DNA of 64,000 nucleotides from Lasiosphaeris hirsuta (Eukaryota > Ascomycota > Sordariomycetes > Sordariales > Lasiosphaeriaceae), in the NCBI GenBank assembly GCA_030549175.1, contig JAUKUA010000002.1, forward strand, positions 6,014,001 through 6,078,000, in the 5' to 3' direction. This document shows, in pieces, positions 23,551 through 34,750 of this stretch. Made by a program: the position numbers and the translations under genes. The notes beneath the pieces are model-generated. The model did not search any database. It was given only the letters and a program-made list of their open reading frames with translations, and was not told where the DNA came from. Each line of letters begins with the position of its first letter. Position 1 is the stretch's first letter.

Positions 23551-23592
<42 letters not shown>

Positions 23593-24299
23593 GCTCGGCG
23601 GCCCTTCGGTCACACCACAAAACCTCATGGTTGTGTTCAAGCTGGCATCAGTCTCTGCCGCAGCTCAGGTCGCGTTTGCCCAGAGCGGAAGAAAGCAGCG
23701 ATAGTTCAAAGCCTGTCGCATGAACCAGCAAATCACCATCCCAGGGACGGGTTTTAATCCCAGCCGGAACGATGTCAATGCCAAGACATCCTCCCCCACG
23801 TTCGCCATGCAAAAAGATCATCACAGCACGCAATCGGGAACTACAACGTTTTCAGTGAAAAGGCTTGATTTGACTTATGCTATTGAGTATGAAGAATCTC
23901 GTGAGAAAAGAGAGGGAAAACGAAGAAGAAAAAAAAAATATGTCGGAGCGCGAGTCCCTGCAACAGCGTCCGGGGTCGTGGCGGGCGCTCAACCGTCCCG
24001 TCCGCCACAAAAAAACCCCCGGGGGGCCCGAAGCACAGACCGGCAAATCCGTTTTGGTTCCGTGCCAACCGTCTCCGCAGGCCGCAATATCCGTGCCTGG
24101 AAAGAGAGAAGAACAAAGCAACCGCCTAAAACCCCGAGCCCAATGCAGTGGGATGCAACGAAGAGAGATCGCAACCGTGGAAATCTGGGCGCCTCAGGTG
24201 TGCCCGGGAGAGTGCCGTCCACCCGTCCCCACCCCCGAACCCTGCCCGCCCATGATCATTCTGGCCCGCCAAGCCATCCGCTCGCTCTCCAGTCTGAGC
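19815..24299. other. 4.5-kb stretch without a recognisable gene
   Basis: Several open frames of 100-213 codons exist on both strands, often overlapping one another, with no domain, no consistent exon structure and Arg/Ser/Pro-heavy composition. A T38 run at 23554-23591 is the one striking element. The first 300 bases probably hold the Cys-rich gene's promoter. Confidence 0.5.
23554..23591. repeat. T38 homopolymer
   Basis: The longest single-base run in the window, in otherwise mixed sequence. It could be the poly(A) tail of an old minus-strand retroposed copy, but no recognisable element precedes it. Confidence 0.9.
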
Positions 24300-25014
24300 T
24301 CACTTGTTGCACTTTCTCCAGTTGAGGTTGATCTGCTGGGTGAAGGCGACAGTCGCATCGTCGTTGGTGACCTCACCGCTGGCGGTGCTGTTGGAGCTGG
24401 TCAGCGCAATGCGGTTGTTGATGTTGAGGATGCCGTTAGCACCGCAGGGCGAGAAGATGTAGCTCGCAGTGGGGATCTTGTCGTTCTTGGTGTAGACTTG
24501 GCCCGACGCCCAGATGCCGCCGCCCGTGATGGACGTCTGCGTCGTCGTGGTCGCCGAGGCATCCTGGCTGAAGTAGTAGGTGCTGTAGAAGGTCCCAGTG
24601 ACACCCTTGTCCAGCTGGGCGTAGCCGTGGTATGTGCTGTCGACGACCGAGAACTGGAAGCCGCCGGGATACTTGAGGCTCAAGTGCAGCTGGCAGTTCT
24701 TGGACTTCTCAGTCGGGCTGACGCCAGGGCCAATGTAAGTCTGGAACTTGTCAAAGCCGAAGGTGATGACCTGGGCGCTCATTGTCAGCAATGGTCTCTC
24801 TGGAATAGGGGGTATCGGTTTGGAAACTCACCGTCTTGTCTGGCGAGATGCTCGTCGACACAGTTCCCTGAGGGCAGCCATTGCCCGAGAAGCTGGAGCT
24901 CTGGATTTGGATTTGGCTCGGGTCAGGCTGGTCGGCCCATCCGTTGGTGCCGGTCTGTGCCACGGGGCTAGCGACGGCCAGAGCCGGGAGGAGGAAGGCG
25001 GCGAAAGAGCGCAT
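24300..25014 (-). CDS. Secreted DUF4360-family protein
   Basis: Two exons (25014-24832 and 24770-24300) with a 61-base intron give 217 residues. A clear signal peptide ([20 protein letters not shown]) leads to a mature protein with the DUF4360 pattern: [88 protein letters not shown] and a C-terminal [10 protein letters not shown]. Four cysteines could form two disulfides. The family is common in ascomycete secretomes and has no established activity. A beta-rich small secreted protein is likely. A canonical TATA box lies upstream. Confidence 0.92.
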
Positions 25015-25168
25015 CTTGAAGTTGGATGTCGAAGAAGACGGTGGGAGACCTGAAGACAGTTGAGTATCAGGGGGTCAGGGGAGATGCTTTGCTGTGTGGA
25101 TGACTGGAAGGCTGATGCTGTGATGCAGAAAGAGAAACGAGAGATGAATCCATCGTGGCAGGCCCCGT

Positions 25169-25176
25169 ATTTATAA
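25169..25176 (-). promoter_or_regulatory. TATA box (TATAAATA) of the DUF4360 gene
   Basis: A perfect TATAAATA on the minus strand, about 155 bases before the ATG at 25014. Confidence 0.55.
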
Positions 25177-26887
25177 CTGTTTCCCCATCATCACATTTCC
25201 TACCCCTTTCGGGGGCGTCACGCTCGCCGGGAAGGAACCCGGGACGAGGTTCTCGGCAGCGGAGGCAAAAAGTGCACCGCAAAACCTTCTCTTGGCGGAC
25301 TTTGGTCTGGAGTTGTTAATTTGCGGTCCAGATTGCACGCTGGCCATGTCTCCCATCGCCCTCCCTCACGGCGTCATTGTTAGCCTCGGAAGCAACTGGC
25401 TTGGCAGACGTTGGAAAACATTGTCGTTTATTCACGGTCAAGGCCGAAAAGAGGGTCGAGACGACTGATTTCTCAGGTTCTCAGCCTCCACGGTCGCAGC
25501 CAGCAAATTTGCGGTTGAAGTGAGGATAAATGAATCGCATATTAGGGCGGGACATCCAGCTTTTAAGAGCTCGCCTCAACAGGACAATCACCCCGACGAG
25601 TCGCCGCGCCGAAACTATGGCCACTCCCTTTCTCATTGGCAGCCGACCTCTCTCACTTTCGCCTCTGCCCACCCTGAGGCCTCTGGGGATCGGTAGCCCG
25701 CGCTTTTCTTTTTATAGAAATCCGCCTCCAGACTTTCTGGACGGATCTCGACGTCCAACCTCCTTGCAGATCGGATCGAGACCGTACCTGGCGATATTGG
25801 GTCTTATTGGTGATGCAACTGGCTGCAATATTACGACATGGTTCGAGATTCCGGTCGTCGAGGAGCTGCCTGGTGATTAGGAGACGGCCCAATTGCCAGT
25901 CCACCCCCTTCCCTCCTCCCCCCCTGTTCGCTGCCCAGGCTAGACCCGGATAGCAACGGAGACACTCTCACCACTCCTCGGCCATGTCCATCACCGCTCA
26001 AATGTCACTGCCTGCTGGTCCGACCCGCCGCGGCCATACAAGCAACATTGCTGGACAAGGGGCGGTCGTTGACACCACCAGACGTCTGGGTAACGGGCTC
26101 TTCCAGTGATGCTATTTTCGTGGCGAAGTCAGGGGCCGTAGATTAAGCTTAATTGGCGGGGCCACCAGGCGTTTCCCGGAGGACCGCACACTGGGACCGT
26201 GGCTGCATCTCGCTCCCCCTTCGGCTCGCGGCGACACTCTAGCACTGGCATCGCAGGACCGTCTTCTCGCGATCACCTGACACCGCTGCAGGAGCTATCT
26301 CGAGCAGCCCTCATTCGCACCCTGCAGCGCATATCACTCGTCATCATTCGATGAGTCTCGACCTGCCATCGTCGACGAGGTGCTTGCTCTCTTCGACCAA
26401 GACGGCAGAAGCTGGTTTAATCCCCCCCCCCCCCCGAGTCTGCCCTCCCTCGGCAGAGTCTGGAGATATGCCGATTCACCCGTGCCGTGTTGACCTCCAG
26501 CCAGCTCTGACGAGGTACTCCTGGACAGCTCGTGAGCCCACCTCCCCCATATTATGACCCCCTTGGCGCGGGACGAGAGAGCGGCCCCTCCACAAGCGTC
26601 GATTGATTCCAAGAACGAGGCTCTTCGCGCATGCATATGTTATTGCGGGGAGGCGAAAAATACCCCGATTTGGCCACCGGTGACGACCTTATTCAGCTCC
26701 CGCTCGGCCAGATCCAGTATTGTTGCTCAGAATTCTGGCAATTAGCCTTTATCGCACAGTCTGTCCATGTCGAGAAAACGGGTTTGCAGGAGTGGCAAAG
26801 CACAGCAACCATGACGATCGCCAAAACCAGTGGTTACTTTGTGGGTAGTTGGGCCAAAGTTCCTCATCGTTGGTTCCCCCCTCGCCC

Positions 26888-26940
26888 CCGTCCTCGATGC
26901 CCGTCCTGGATGCCCGTCCTGGATGCCCGTCCTGGATGCC
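26888..26940. repeat. 13-bp tandem repeat, about 4 copies
   Basis: The unit CCCGTCCTGGATG is repeated three times perfectly, after one copy with a single change (TCGATG). Confidence 0.9.
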
Positions 26941-28805
26941 ACGTAGCTTTCGCTGAAACACAGACTAACGTGGTATCGCTACGGTCCACCCCGGAAGAAG
27001 GTCGTTCTCGACCAGGAGCAATGCCACCAAGTCAGCACGCTAGGAGACCGCGAGGTCCTTCTGAGCTGGCATTGGTGCAACCTAACCCAAAAAAACGGTT
27101 CTCCCGGAAGGGATGCCCCACACTCTAGGCCCCAGCCAGGAACTCGGGTTCGGCCCCCAGCTATCCACGGCTTTGACTGCCCACGAAAGCGGGTAGGTTA
27201 AACACGTTGGCCCCCCTCCCCCCCTCCATTAGCTGTACCTACTCGTCACTTTTGTTAGAGACATGGCCCCCTCCCACCTTCCGACGGGCTGCTTACGCCC
27301 CCCCCCCTCCCCCCTCCCCCAAAGATACTAGTTGCAGTTGCAGCTCTCCGCCTGCACATCTACAGCTTTGCATTACTTGCCGTCCCTGCTTCCCAGAGAG
27401 CAAGACAGGGGAGCAAGCCACAACCATAACCACAACCCTCCGATACCTTGGGCAGACACCCGCTGCAAGTCACCACAATCTACGCGATGAGCCCATGCGC
27501 CATAAATTTCCAGTTCAGCCTCCTCTCAAAGATGGGGTGCACTGGCGGTGACAGCTCCGGATCTAATCCCCAAGCCCCTCCTCGGGCCCCTCGGCTCGCC
27601 CCCGCAAGAGGAAGATAAGAATAGCTACGCATAGACGAGCTGTACCGAAGCTCATCTGCTCGCCCCAAGAACGAGATGGGGCGGGAGTATATTCCCCCAC
27701 TATGCGATAAATAGCCCACCAGCCCTTGGATGCACGCGGCTCAGCTCCCCATGTCGCGCCGGTGGTGGTTTCCGGGGTTCCTAGGTGCTGTGTGTGGTGG
27801 GCCAGCTTGACCCTGGTTAGCCCAGCTGGGTAGTTTGTTTGGATTTGGGAAGGGCGGGAGCGTCTCCCGACTCGGGTCGTGGGAGTATCCACGGATGGTC
27901 TCCAATGTTTGGCTCGCCACTGGCCAACCCTGTGTTTTTCCGGCTTGCTGCCTTCCGAGACGATGATATTGCACATCACGCCGAGCCTCTCACGCGAACT
28001 CCAGCCCTCTGCCATCGCAAGATGAAAATAGAAACAATTTCCTCCACCATCCCCGCGAGGCAACACCAGTTTCTCCTGCGGGAGGACCATGACAAGAATG
28101 CAACCCCTCGCCAGCAGCGGGTGATCGACAGGGCAGAACCCTCCGAGCCAAACAAATTCGCACAGACATCTCCAATCTGCATATCCAAGCGGCCGTGGCA
28201 GCCGAAAGAGGGGAGGGGGTGTCTAGCGGTGAGGTTGAGGGCCCTGTCAACAGAGTCTCAGACAAGTCCCTCCCCCCCCCCTCCACCCCACACATGTGCG
28301 GCGTTACACTTTACCACACCTAGACCCATCTGCTCAAAGCAAGGTTTTCCGGGATACAACGCTGAGGGCCCTGTGCCACATTGGGGCAGTATAATCCCAC
28401 CACAACGTTTGGTGCGCCCTACTTTTGCCATGGATTGGCCAGAATTTAGGAAAAGAGCTCAGTCGCATCAGCCCAGACACGCCACACTCCCGCCAGCTCC
28501 GCCATACATTGAATGGCAGACATGGGACACGCCACATGATAATCACATTGGATGCGACATGGCGACGAGGGGTGGACCCCTGCAGGGCTAACAGCTTAAA
28601 CTTTTATCATGATGACCAAAACAGCAACACATGATGGAGATTCCCCCCTCCGGACTATGTACATGGACAAGCAAAACCCAACCAATGCCCCTCCCTCGAA
28701 CGAGCTCTAACTCGACGTCAACGGCACGACTATTTGACAGACAACATTGAGCAAAAACACAGGCAAGAAATCTAACCAAACCCCGCCTCACTTCCGTCAG
28801 ACAAC

Positions 28806-30417
28806 CTATTGACTCTCCACCTCCTTCAACAGACCCGCCAAGTTGATGCTCTTGGGCCGCTCAATCGGCAAGCCGAGCGCGCGGTCCCAGATGAGCTGCG
28901 CGAGCGGGCCCAGCCCCCTCGACACGCCAAAGGTGGCCGTGTAATAGAGCGTCTCGTGGAAGCCGTAGTGGTGAAACAGGACGCCCGAGCTCGAGTCCAC
29001 GTTGGGGTACGGGTTCTTGGTCTTGCCGTGCTCCTTGAGCACGTCGGGCGCGATGCGGCTGTTGGCCTCGACCAGGCGGAAGACGGGGTCGTTGGCGATC
29101 TCGGGGCGCGCCGCCGCGTAGTCCATCAGCGCCTCGAAGCGCGGGTCGGGCTTGCGCAGCACGGCGTGCCCGTACCCGGGCACCACGCGACCCGAGTTGA
29201 GCGTCGACCAGAGGTAGTCCTTGACCTCGGCGTCGGTGTAGGAGGCGGGGATGTTCTCCTTCATTTGCAGGATCCAGCGGAGGACTTCTTGGGCGGCGAG
29301 GCTGGAAAGGATTAGTATTTGCTGTGGGGGTGGGGAGACGAGAGAAAGACCTACCCGTGAAGAGGCCCAGCGAGGCCCTGGAGGCCGGCGCTGTAGCTGA
29401 GGAAGGGGTCACTCAGGGCGCTGCCGACGAGGTGCGTGGCGTGGGCAGACACGTTGCCGCCCTCGTGATCGCCGTGCAGGGCGAGGTACAACCTCAAAAG
29501 GTCCTGGAAGTTCTCGTTCTCCTTGCCGCCCTTGCCCAACATAGCGGCGAAGTTGTAGGACCAATCTTGCTCCAAGTCGACCTCGACGGGAAGCGCACCG
29601 CCGCCACGGTACGAGTTCTGGTAGATCTTTGCGGCAATCGTGGGCAGCTTGGCGAGCAGCGAGATGCAGTCGTCAAAGGTAGGCTCCCAGTAGTCGGCCT
29701 TGCCCAAGCCCGACTCGTAGGCCTTGGCGAACTTGGAGGTGTAGTTGAGGGCGGAGACGGCCATGGAGAACTGGGTCATGGGGTGGAGGTCGGTGGGGAA
29801 GTTGTCGAGCATCTTGTTGATGAACTCGGGTAGGGCAGCCTGCTCGGCCAGCTCGCGCGAGAAAATGCGCGTCTGGGCGACGGAGGGGACGCTGCCGGTC
29901 AAGAGCAGCCAGAACATGGCCTCGGGCAGCATCTCGGTGCCCGTCTTGCCCTTGGGGAGCTCCTTCTGGCAGTCCTTGATGGTGCGGCCGTGGAAGCGGA
30001 TGCCCTCGTTCGCATCCAGCACGGAGCCCTCCCAGACCATGGCCTTAAGCCCCCGCATGCCGCCAATTGTGTTCTCGACCTTGACCTCGCCGATGACCTT
30101 GGACCCGTGGGCCTTGACCTTCTTGAGCAGCTCGCGCTTAGCGGGGATGGCCGCCTTCAGGGTCTCCTTGAGACTGAGCTCGGCTGTGGCATAGCCTCGC
30201 CGCGAGCGGGCGGCATGGCCGAGTGCTGGTGCGACGATGGGCTTCGCGAGAAGTCAGTTTTTTTTTTGGGGGGGGTTTTTTTTTGGGTGTTGGCGGTTGG
30301 GGACACAAATGGGACACAGTAGGACACAAAAGTGGGACGGCAATCGGGACTGGAGATGCGACTTACACGCAGCGCGCCCCCGAGGGCTCGTGAGCTATTC
30401 CTGAGGTTAAGTGCCAT
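28806..30417 (-). CDS. mcsA: Mitochondrial citrate-synthase-family enzyme, likely 2-methylcitrate synthase
   Basis: Three exons (30417-30367, 30241-29355, 29301-28806) give 477 residues. An Arg-rich mitochondrial presequence (MALNLRNSSRALGGALR, then HAARSRRGYATA) precedes the synthase fold. Marks are GLKAMVWEGSVLDANEGIRF, LLLTGSVPSVAQ, LHPMTQFSMAVSALN, DHEGGNVSAHATHLVGSALS, the active-site RVVPGYGHAVLRKPDPRF and FGVSRGLGPLAQLIWDRA. Features such as GRTIKDCQKELPKGKTGTEML and the C-terminal SINLAGLLKEVESQ agree with what I recall of fungal methylcitrate synthases better than with Cit1, and the divergent neighbour is the matching lyase. It would condense propionyl-CoA with oxaloacetate. Plain citrate synthase is the alternative. 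The 125-base first intron contains an A9-C8-A10 tract on the coding strand. Confidence 0.85.
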
Positions 30418-31438
30418 GTTGCAGATGTTCGACTGATGTTTGCAAGAAGTCAATGGTGCAGCGTCCGAGAGTTGTGCTGGTTCAGACGGAGACAGCTCGA
30501 GGCGATCTTAACAATGGCGGGCGGTGCGCTCGTCCGACCGAGGTCTGTTCTCGTAGCTACGGCCCCAGCCAAGGTTCAGCCAGACCGCTAAATTAATGCG
30601 GGGTGACACAAGCTTGACACGGCCTGCTTCTCGTCCCAGTCCCCGACTTTTGACTCCGTGACTCTACCGGCTCTTCCAAAAGTCAATTGTACCGTTGGGA
30701 ACTCCAGGGCGTCGACGAGAGTCCTGCTGAGGCATGGACGGGCGCAGAGATGTCTTGATACCAAACCGCGGCATGCTGACGACATAAGGGCGCTGCAATT
30801 GTCTTGCTTTATTACACGCTTCCTCCGTACACGCGAAGAGAGAAAAGTCGGCTCAGCAGCTGGCAGCTAGCTGGCCAACACACCCACGTCACTGTGAGAC
30901 GAGGATGAACCGAGGAAAGCCGCTGCTGCCCCGCACTCGCCCTTGTGTCGCTCACTGCTCCCCGGACTAACGGTCGCGGAGTCAGCAGTAGGGTGAGCCA
31001 TTGACCAATCAGGACAGAGCGGATCCACGATATCCCCCCAGTCCCTCCATGTTTCCTCGGCTCTGCTCTGGACGATGCAGGCTGGGGTCGGTCGAGCTGC
31101 TGACAAAAAAAAGGTGCCAGAAAAAAGAATCGCCTTCCTTGTCGCCGGCCCACGGAGCCGACTGCGGCACGACTCCTGGTTCCCTAATTCCTCATCGCCA
31201 TCGCCGATGCGGTCCCGCTAGACACTGTGAGAGTGGGACTTTGATCTCTTGAGTCAGTGATGTGATAAACCGTGGTCCTGGATCCCACGCGCGAAGCCCG
31301 AGAGTTTCTTTCTCCGACACCACCTCCATCCATCCATCCATCCCTCTCTCTTCCTGGAAAGTGCCGTGCCATCGCTGAAGAAACACGGTACCGTACCCTC
31401 AAACCCACAGCAGCAGTATACCACGCTCGAGCAGCTCG
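30418..31438. promoter_or_regulatory. Divergent promoter shared by the methylcitrate-cycle pair
   Basis: About 1.0 kb separates the two ATGs. It contains three copies of CCTCGG/CCGAGG (30538-30543, 30910-30915, 31055-31060), the core reported for the Aspergillus fatty-acid regulators FarA and FarB. By chance about 0.5 are expected. A CCAAT lies near 31004, and an ATCC tandem run at about 31326-31345 falls in the lyase 5' UTR. Confidence 0.4.
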
Positions 31439-33271
31439 ATGTTGCGCACAATAATCCCCAGAGTCCCACGGCGGGCCGTAGCAGGGCGCACAGCAACGGC
31501 CCTCTATTCCGCTACCCCGAGGATAAACAGCCAACAGCTTCTCTCAACCACAGCGGCCCCCAGAATGGCTTCGTCCTCCTCCCTACCGCCCGTCAGCCCC
31601 CCCATCTCGACAGCCTTCCCCTCCGAATCCTTCCAGCTCATCCCCGAGGCCCAAAAGGCCGGCGTCCCGGAGGATGCCCTCTTCCAGCAACAAGTCGAGG
31701 ATGTCGAGGCGTGGTGGGCGTCGCCGCGGTACGACGGGATCAAGCGCGACTGGACGGCCGCCGACGTCGTGAGCAAGCGCGGGTCGCTGCAGCAGTCGTA
31801 CCCCAGCTCCGTCATGGCGCGCAAGCTGTGGGAGCTGGTGCGCACGCGCGAGGCCGCCGGCAAGCCCATCCACACGCTGGGCGCCATCGACCCCGTCCAG
31901 ATGACCCAGCAGGCGCCCCACCAAGAGGTGCTCTACATCTCGGGCTGGGCCTGCTCCTCGGTGCTGACGTCGACCAACGAGGTGTCGCCCGACTTTGGCG
32001 ACTACCCTTACAACACGGTCCCGAACCAGGTCCAGCGGATGGCCAAGGCCCAGAGCATGCACGACCGCAAGCAGTGGTACCTGCGGTCCGTCATGTCGCC
32101 CGCGGAGCGCGCCGCGACGCCCTACGTCGACTACTTCCGCCCCATCATCGCCGACGGCGACACGGGCCACGGCGGGCTGACGGCCGTCATGAAGCTGGCC
32201 AAGCTCTTCGCCGAGAACGGTGCGGCGGCGGTGCACTTTGAGGACCAGATGCACGGCGGCAAGAAGTGCGGCCACCTGGCGGGCAAGGTGCTCGTCCCGA
32301 CGGGTGAGCACATCAACCGGCTCAAGGCGGCGCGCTTCCAGTGGGACGTCATGGGCACCGAGAACCTAGTCATCGCGCGCACCGACTCGGAGAGCGGTAA
32401 GCTGCTGTCGTCGTCCATCGACGTGCGCGACCACGAGTTCATCCTCGGCGTGGCCGACCCGGCCATCGAGTCACTCGCTGAGGCGCTGGCCGCGATGGAG
32501 GCCAAGGGCGCCTCGGGCGCCGAGATCGACGCGTTCGAGGCCAACTGGGTCAAGACCACCAAGCTCGTGACCTTTGACGAGGCTGCCATCGCCCATTTCG
32601 AGGCCCGCGGCGTCTCTCCCTCCAGCATCGCCGAGTACCGGCGCGCCGTGGCTGCCGACCGCAACATGGGCATCACATCCCGCCGCAAGCTCGCCGCGTC
32701 CCTCGCCGGCGCGCCCGTGCACTGGGACTGGGACGTGCCGCGCACGCGCGAGGGCTTCTACCACTTCCGGTCGGGCATGGCGGCAGCCACCAAGCGCGCC
32801 ATCGCGTTCGGGCCGTACGCCGACCTGCTGTGGGTCGAGACGGGCGACCCGTCGGTGCCGGTGGCCCGCGACCTCGGGCGCGCGGTGCGCGCGGCGCACC
32901 CCGGCAAGGGGCTCGTGTACAACCTGTCGCCGTCGTTCAACTGGATGGCGCACGGCTTCACGCCGGAGACGCTCAAGAGCTTCATCTGGGACCTGGCGCA
33001 GGAGGGTTTTGTGCTGCAGCTCGTCAGCCTGGCGGGCCTGCACAGCACAGCCACCATCACCAGCAACCTGGCGCGGCGGTTCCGCGAGGACGGCATGGCG
33101 GCCTACGTCGAGCTCGTGCAGAAGCCCGAGAAGGAGCTCGGGGTGGATGTGCTGACGCACCAGAAGTGGAGCGGAGCCGCCTATGTGGATGCCATTCTGG
33201 GGCATATCCAGAGCGGGAGCTCGGGGAGCAAGAGTATGGGGGAGGGGAACACGGAGGGGCAGTTTGAGTAG
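31439..33271 (+). CDS. Mitochondrial 2-methylisocitrate lyase (ICL family)
   Basis: A single exon of 610 residues. The Arg-rich, acid-free start (MLRTIIPRVPRRAVAGR) is a mitochondrial presequence, which glyoxylate-cycle isocitrate lyase lacks. The lyase fold shows GIKRDWTAADVVSKRGSL, YISGWACSSVLTSTNEVSPD, PIIADGDTGHGG, the catalytic FEDQMHGGKKCGHLAGKV with the active Cys in KKCGH, VIARTDSESGKLL and YNLSPSFNWMAHGF. The enzyme splits 2-methylisocitrate into succinate and pyruvate in the methylcitrate cycle. It lies head-to-head with a citrate-synthase-family gene, which supports this role over isocitrate lyase. A second ATG (31565, MASSSSLPP) could yield a form without presequence. Confidence 0.9.
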   Translation: MLRTIIPRVPRRAVAGRTATALYSATPRINSQQLLSTTAAPRMASSSSLPPVSPPISTAFPSESFQLIPEAQKAGVPEDALFQQQVEDVEAWWASPRYDGIKRDWTAADVVSKRGSLQQSYPSSVMARKLWELVRTREAAGKPIHTLGAIDPVQMTQQAPHQEVLYISGWACSSVLTSTNEVSPDFGDYPYNTVPNQVQRMAKAQSMHDRKQWYLRSVMSPAERAATPYVDYFRPIIADGDTGHGGLTAVMKLAKLFAENGAAAVHFEDQMHGGKKCGHLAGKVLVPTGEHINRLKAARFQWDVMGTENLVIARTDSESGKLLSSSIDVRDHEFILGVADPAIESLAEALAAMEAKGASGAEIDAFEANWVKTTKLVTFDEAAIAHFEARGVSPSSIAEYRRAVAADRNMGITSRRKLAASLAGAPVHWDWDVPRTREGFYHFRSGMAAATKRAIAFGPYADLLWVETGDPSVPVARDLGRAVRAAHPGKGLVYNLSPSFNWMAHGFTPETLKSFIWDLAQEGFVLQLVSLAGLHSTATITSNLARRFREDGMAAYVELVQKPEKELGVDVLTHQKWSGAAYVDAILGHIQSGSSGSKSMGEGNTEGQFE

Positions 33272-33535
33272 GATCTATGAGACTGGGTGGAGATGTAGCA
33301 TGGCCGGGCGTTTGGCTTGACTCTTTTTGGGGTAGGCATAGATGTGCTTGGGTCAATGCAATTGTAAATATCTTTCGACATGTCAGTCCCACCAACGTAT
33401 CCATTACTGTTGGCAGCAGGTAGCTTCGTTCAATATCATGTATTTGGAGTATCCCCGCACGCGCCGGTAAAACAGCCCAAAAATTGCGCCGGCCCATTTC
33501 GTATATCCTCCAACATCCCCTCCCAAACAAACTCC

Positions 33536-34606
33536 TCACTCCAAGCTCTCCTTCAGCGCATTGTTCACCGGCCCCGGCGCCGCGGGTCCCTCGGGCGTGA
33601 CATATGCCTTGGTCATGCCGCCATCGACGACAAAGTCATGCCCATTGACGAAGCTGCTCTCATCGCTCGCCAGGAACAAGACGGCCTGTGCCTGCTCGAT
33701 CGCCTCGCCGAACCGCCCCGACGGGAAGTGTATCTCGCGGCGCAGGCGCTTTGCCTTGTCGTCGCCGAGCCAGTCCTGCAGCAGCGGGGTGTTGAGCGGG
33801 GCGGGACACAGGTTGTTGAAGCGGAAGCCTTCGCGGGCGTGGACGATGGCGAGCTCGCGGGTGAGGGCGAGGACGGCGCCCTTGGAGGCCGTGTAGGCGA
33901 GCTGGGGGGTAGCGGAGCCGACGAGGGCGACGACCGAGGCCGTGTTGATGATGCTGCCCTTTGGCTTGGCGAAGCGGCGCAGCGAGAGGACGGCGTGCTT
34001 GCTGCCGAACCAGACGCCCTTGACATTGATGTTTTGGGTCAGATCCCAGATGGCCTCGGGCGTGCCGATGGCGTCGTCGTCTTGGGCGTGCATGATGCCT
34101 GCGTTGTTGAACATGACATCGACGCCGCCCCAGCTGTCAAGCGTCTCGACCATGGCTTGGACTTGGGCTTCTTTGGAGACGTCGCAAACCTGGTGCGGTG
34201 AGGTCAGTATCGCCGTGTTGAACGGGTGGATTTGGGTCAGGGACGCGGTCATACTATCGTCTCAACCCGTGGCGCGCCCGGGACCAGCTGCTTGACCTTG
34301 GCCAGCGCCCGCTCCAACGCCTCCTTGGAGATATCGGCCATGAGCACGCTGGCGCCCTCCTTCGCGAAAAGAATCGTCGTCTCGAGCCCAATGCCTCTGC
34401 GCGCCGTGTCAGTTTCATGAGCTGCCGCATCCATATCTGACGGCGTGGCGCGGCATCCCCGTTGGGTCGACGGCCGCTAACGGTTGGGAGAAGGCAAAAA
34501 AAACAAAAAAAAGTAAGTGGTGGGAACCTTAATCCACTTACCCAGCAGCACCGGTGATGATGGCATTCTTGCCGGCCAAGCGGCCGCGGACTCCGGGAGA
34601 GCTCAT
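33536..34606 (-). CDS. Short-chain dehydrogenase/reductase (SDR), classical type
   Basis: Three exons (34606-34542, 34396-34255, 34189-33536) give 286 residues. The cofactor motif TGAAGGIG is rebuilt across the first intron (145 bases). Then come ASVLMADISKEALE, the NNAG strand (VDVMFNNAGIMHAQDDDAIG), catalytic Ser region SIINTASVVALVG, YTASKGAVL with the active Tyr and Lys, and FVNGHDFVVDGGMTKAY near the end. Asp after the second strand (MADIS) suggests NAD over NADP. The gene converges on the methylisocitrate lyase, with 264 bases between stops. Substrate unknown; secondary alcohols, quinones or polyols are all handled by such enzymes. A 19-bp tandem repeat sits in its upstream region. Confidence 0.9.
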
Positions 34607-34674
34607 GGTGTTGGGACTGGCCAGGGAAGTCAGGTGTTTTGAGGGAGAAGTTTGCGATGCCGTGTGCTGAGGGG

Positions 34675-34750
34675 CAGTCGGTTGGGAGGTGGGCAGTCGG
34701 TTGGGAGGTGGGCAGTCGGTTGGGAGGTGGGCAGTCGGTTGGGAGGTGGG
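34675..34750. repeat. 19-bp tandem repeat, four perfect copies
   Basis: The unit CAGTCGGTTGGGAGGTGGG occurs four times without change, starting 69 bases upstream of the SDR ATG, so it lies in its 5' UTR or core promoter. Confidence 0.95.

Larger units (their letters stand above)
25015..28805. other. 3.8-kb stretch without a recognisable gene
   Basis: Beyond the DUF4360 promoter I find no gene. An open frame of 250 codons (27839-28591, plus) lacks any domain and faces equally open frames on the other strand, so I do not call it. C-runs occur near 26422 and 27300. Confidence 0.5.

Noticed and set aside
26888..26940. CRISPR-like array
   Set aside because: A contiguous 13-bp tandem repeat without spacers, in a fungal nuclear genome.
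27839..28591. A 250-codon plus-strand open frame in intergenic DNA
   Set aside because: It has no domain, Ser/Pro/His/Arg-heavy composition and opposing open frames on the other strand; chance in GC-rich sequence is more likely.
31583..33205. Two minus-strand open frames of over 240 codons
   Set aside because: They are antisense to the methylisocitrate lyase and caused by high GC3.
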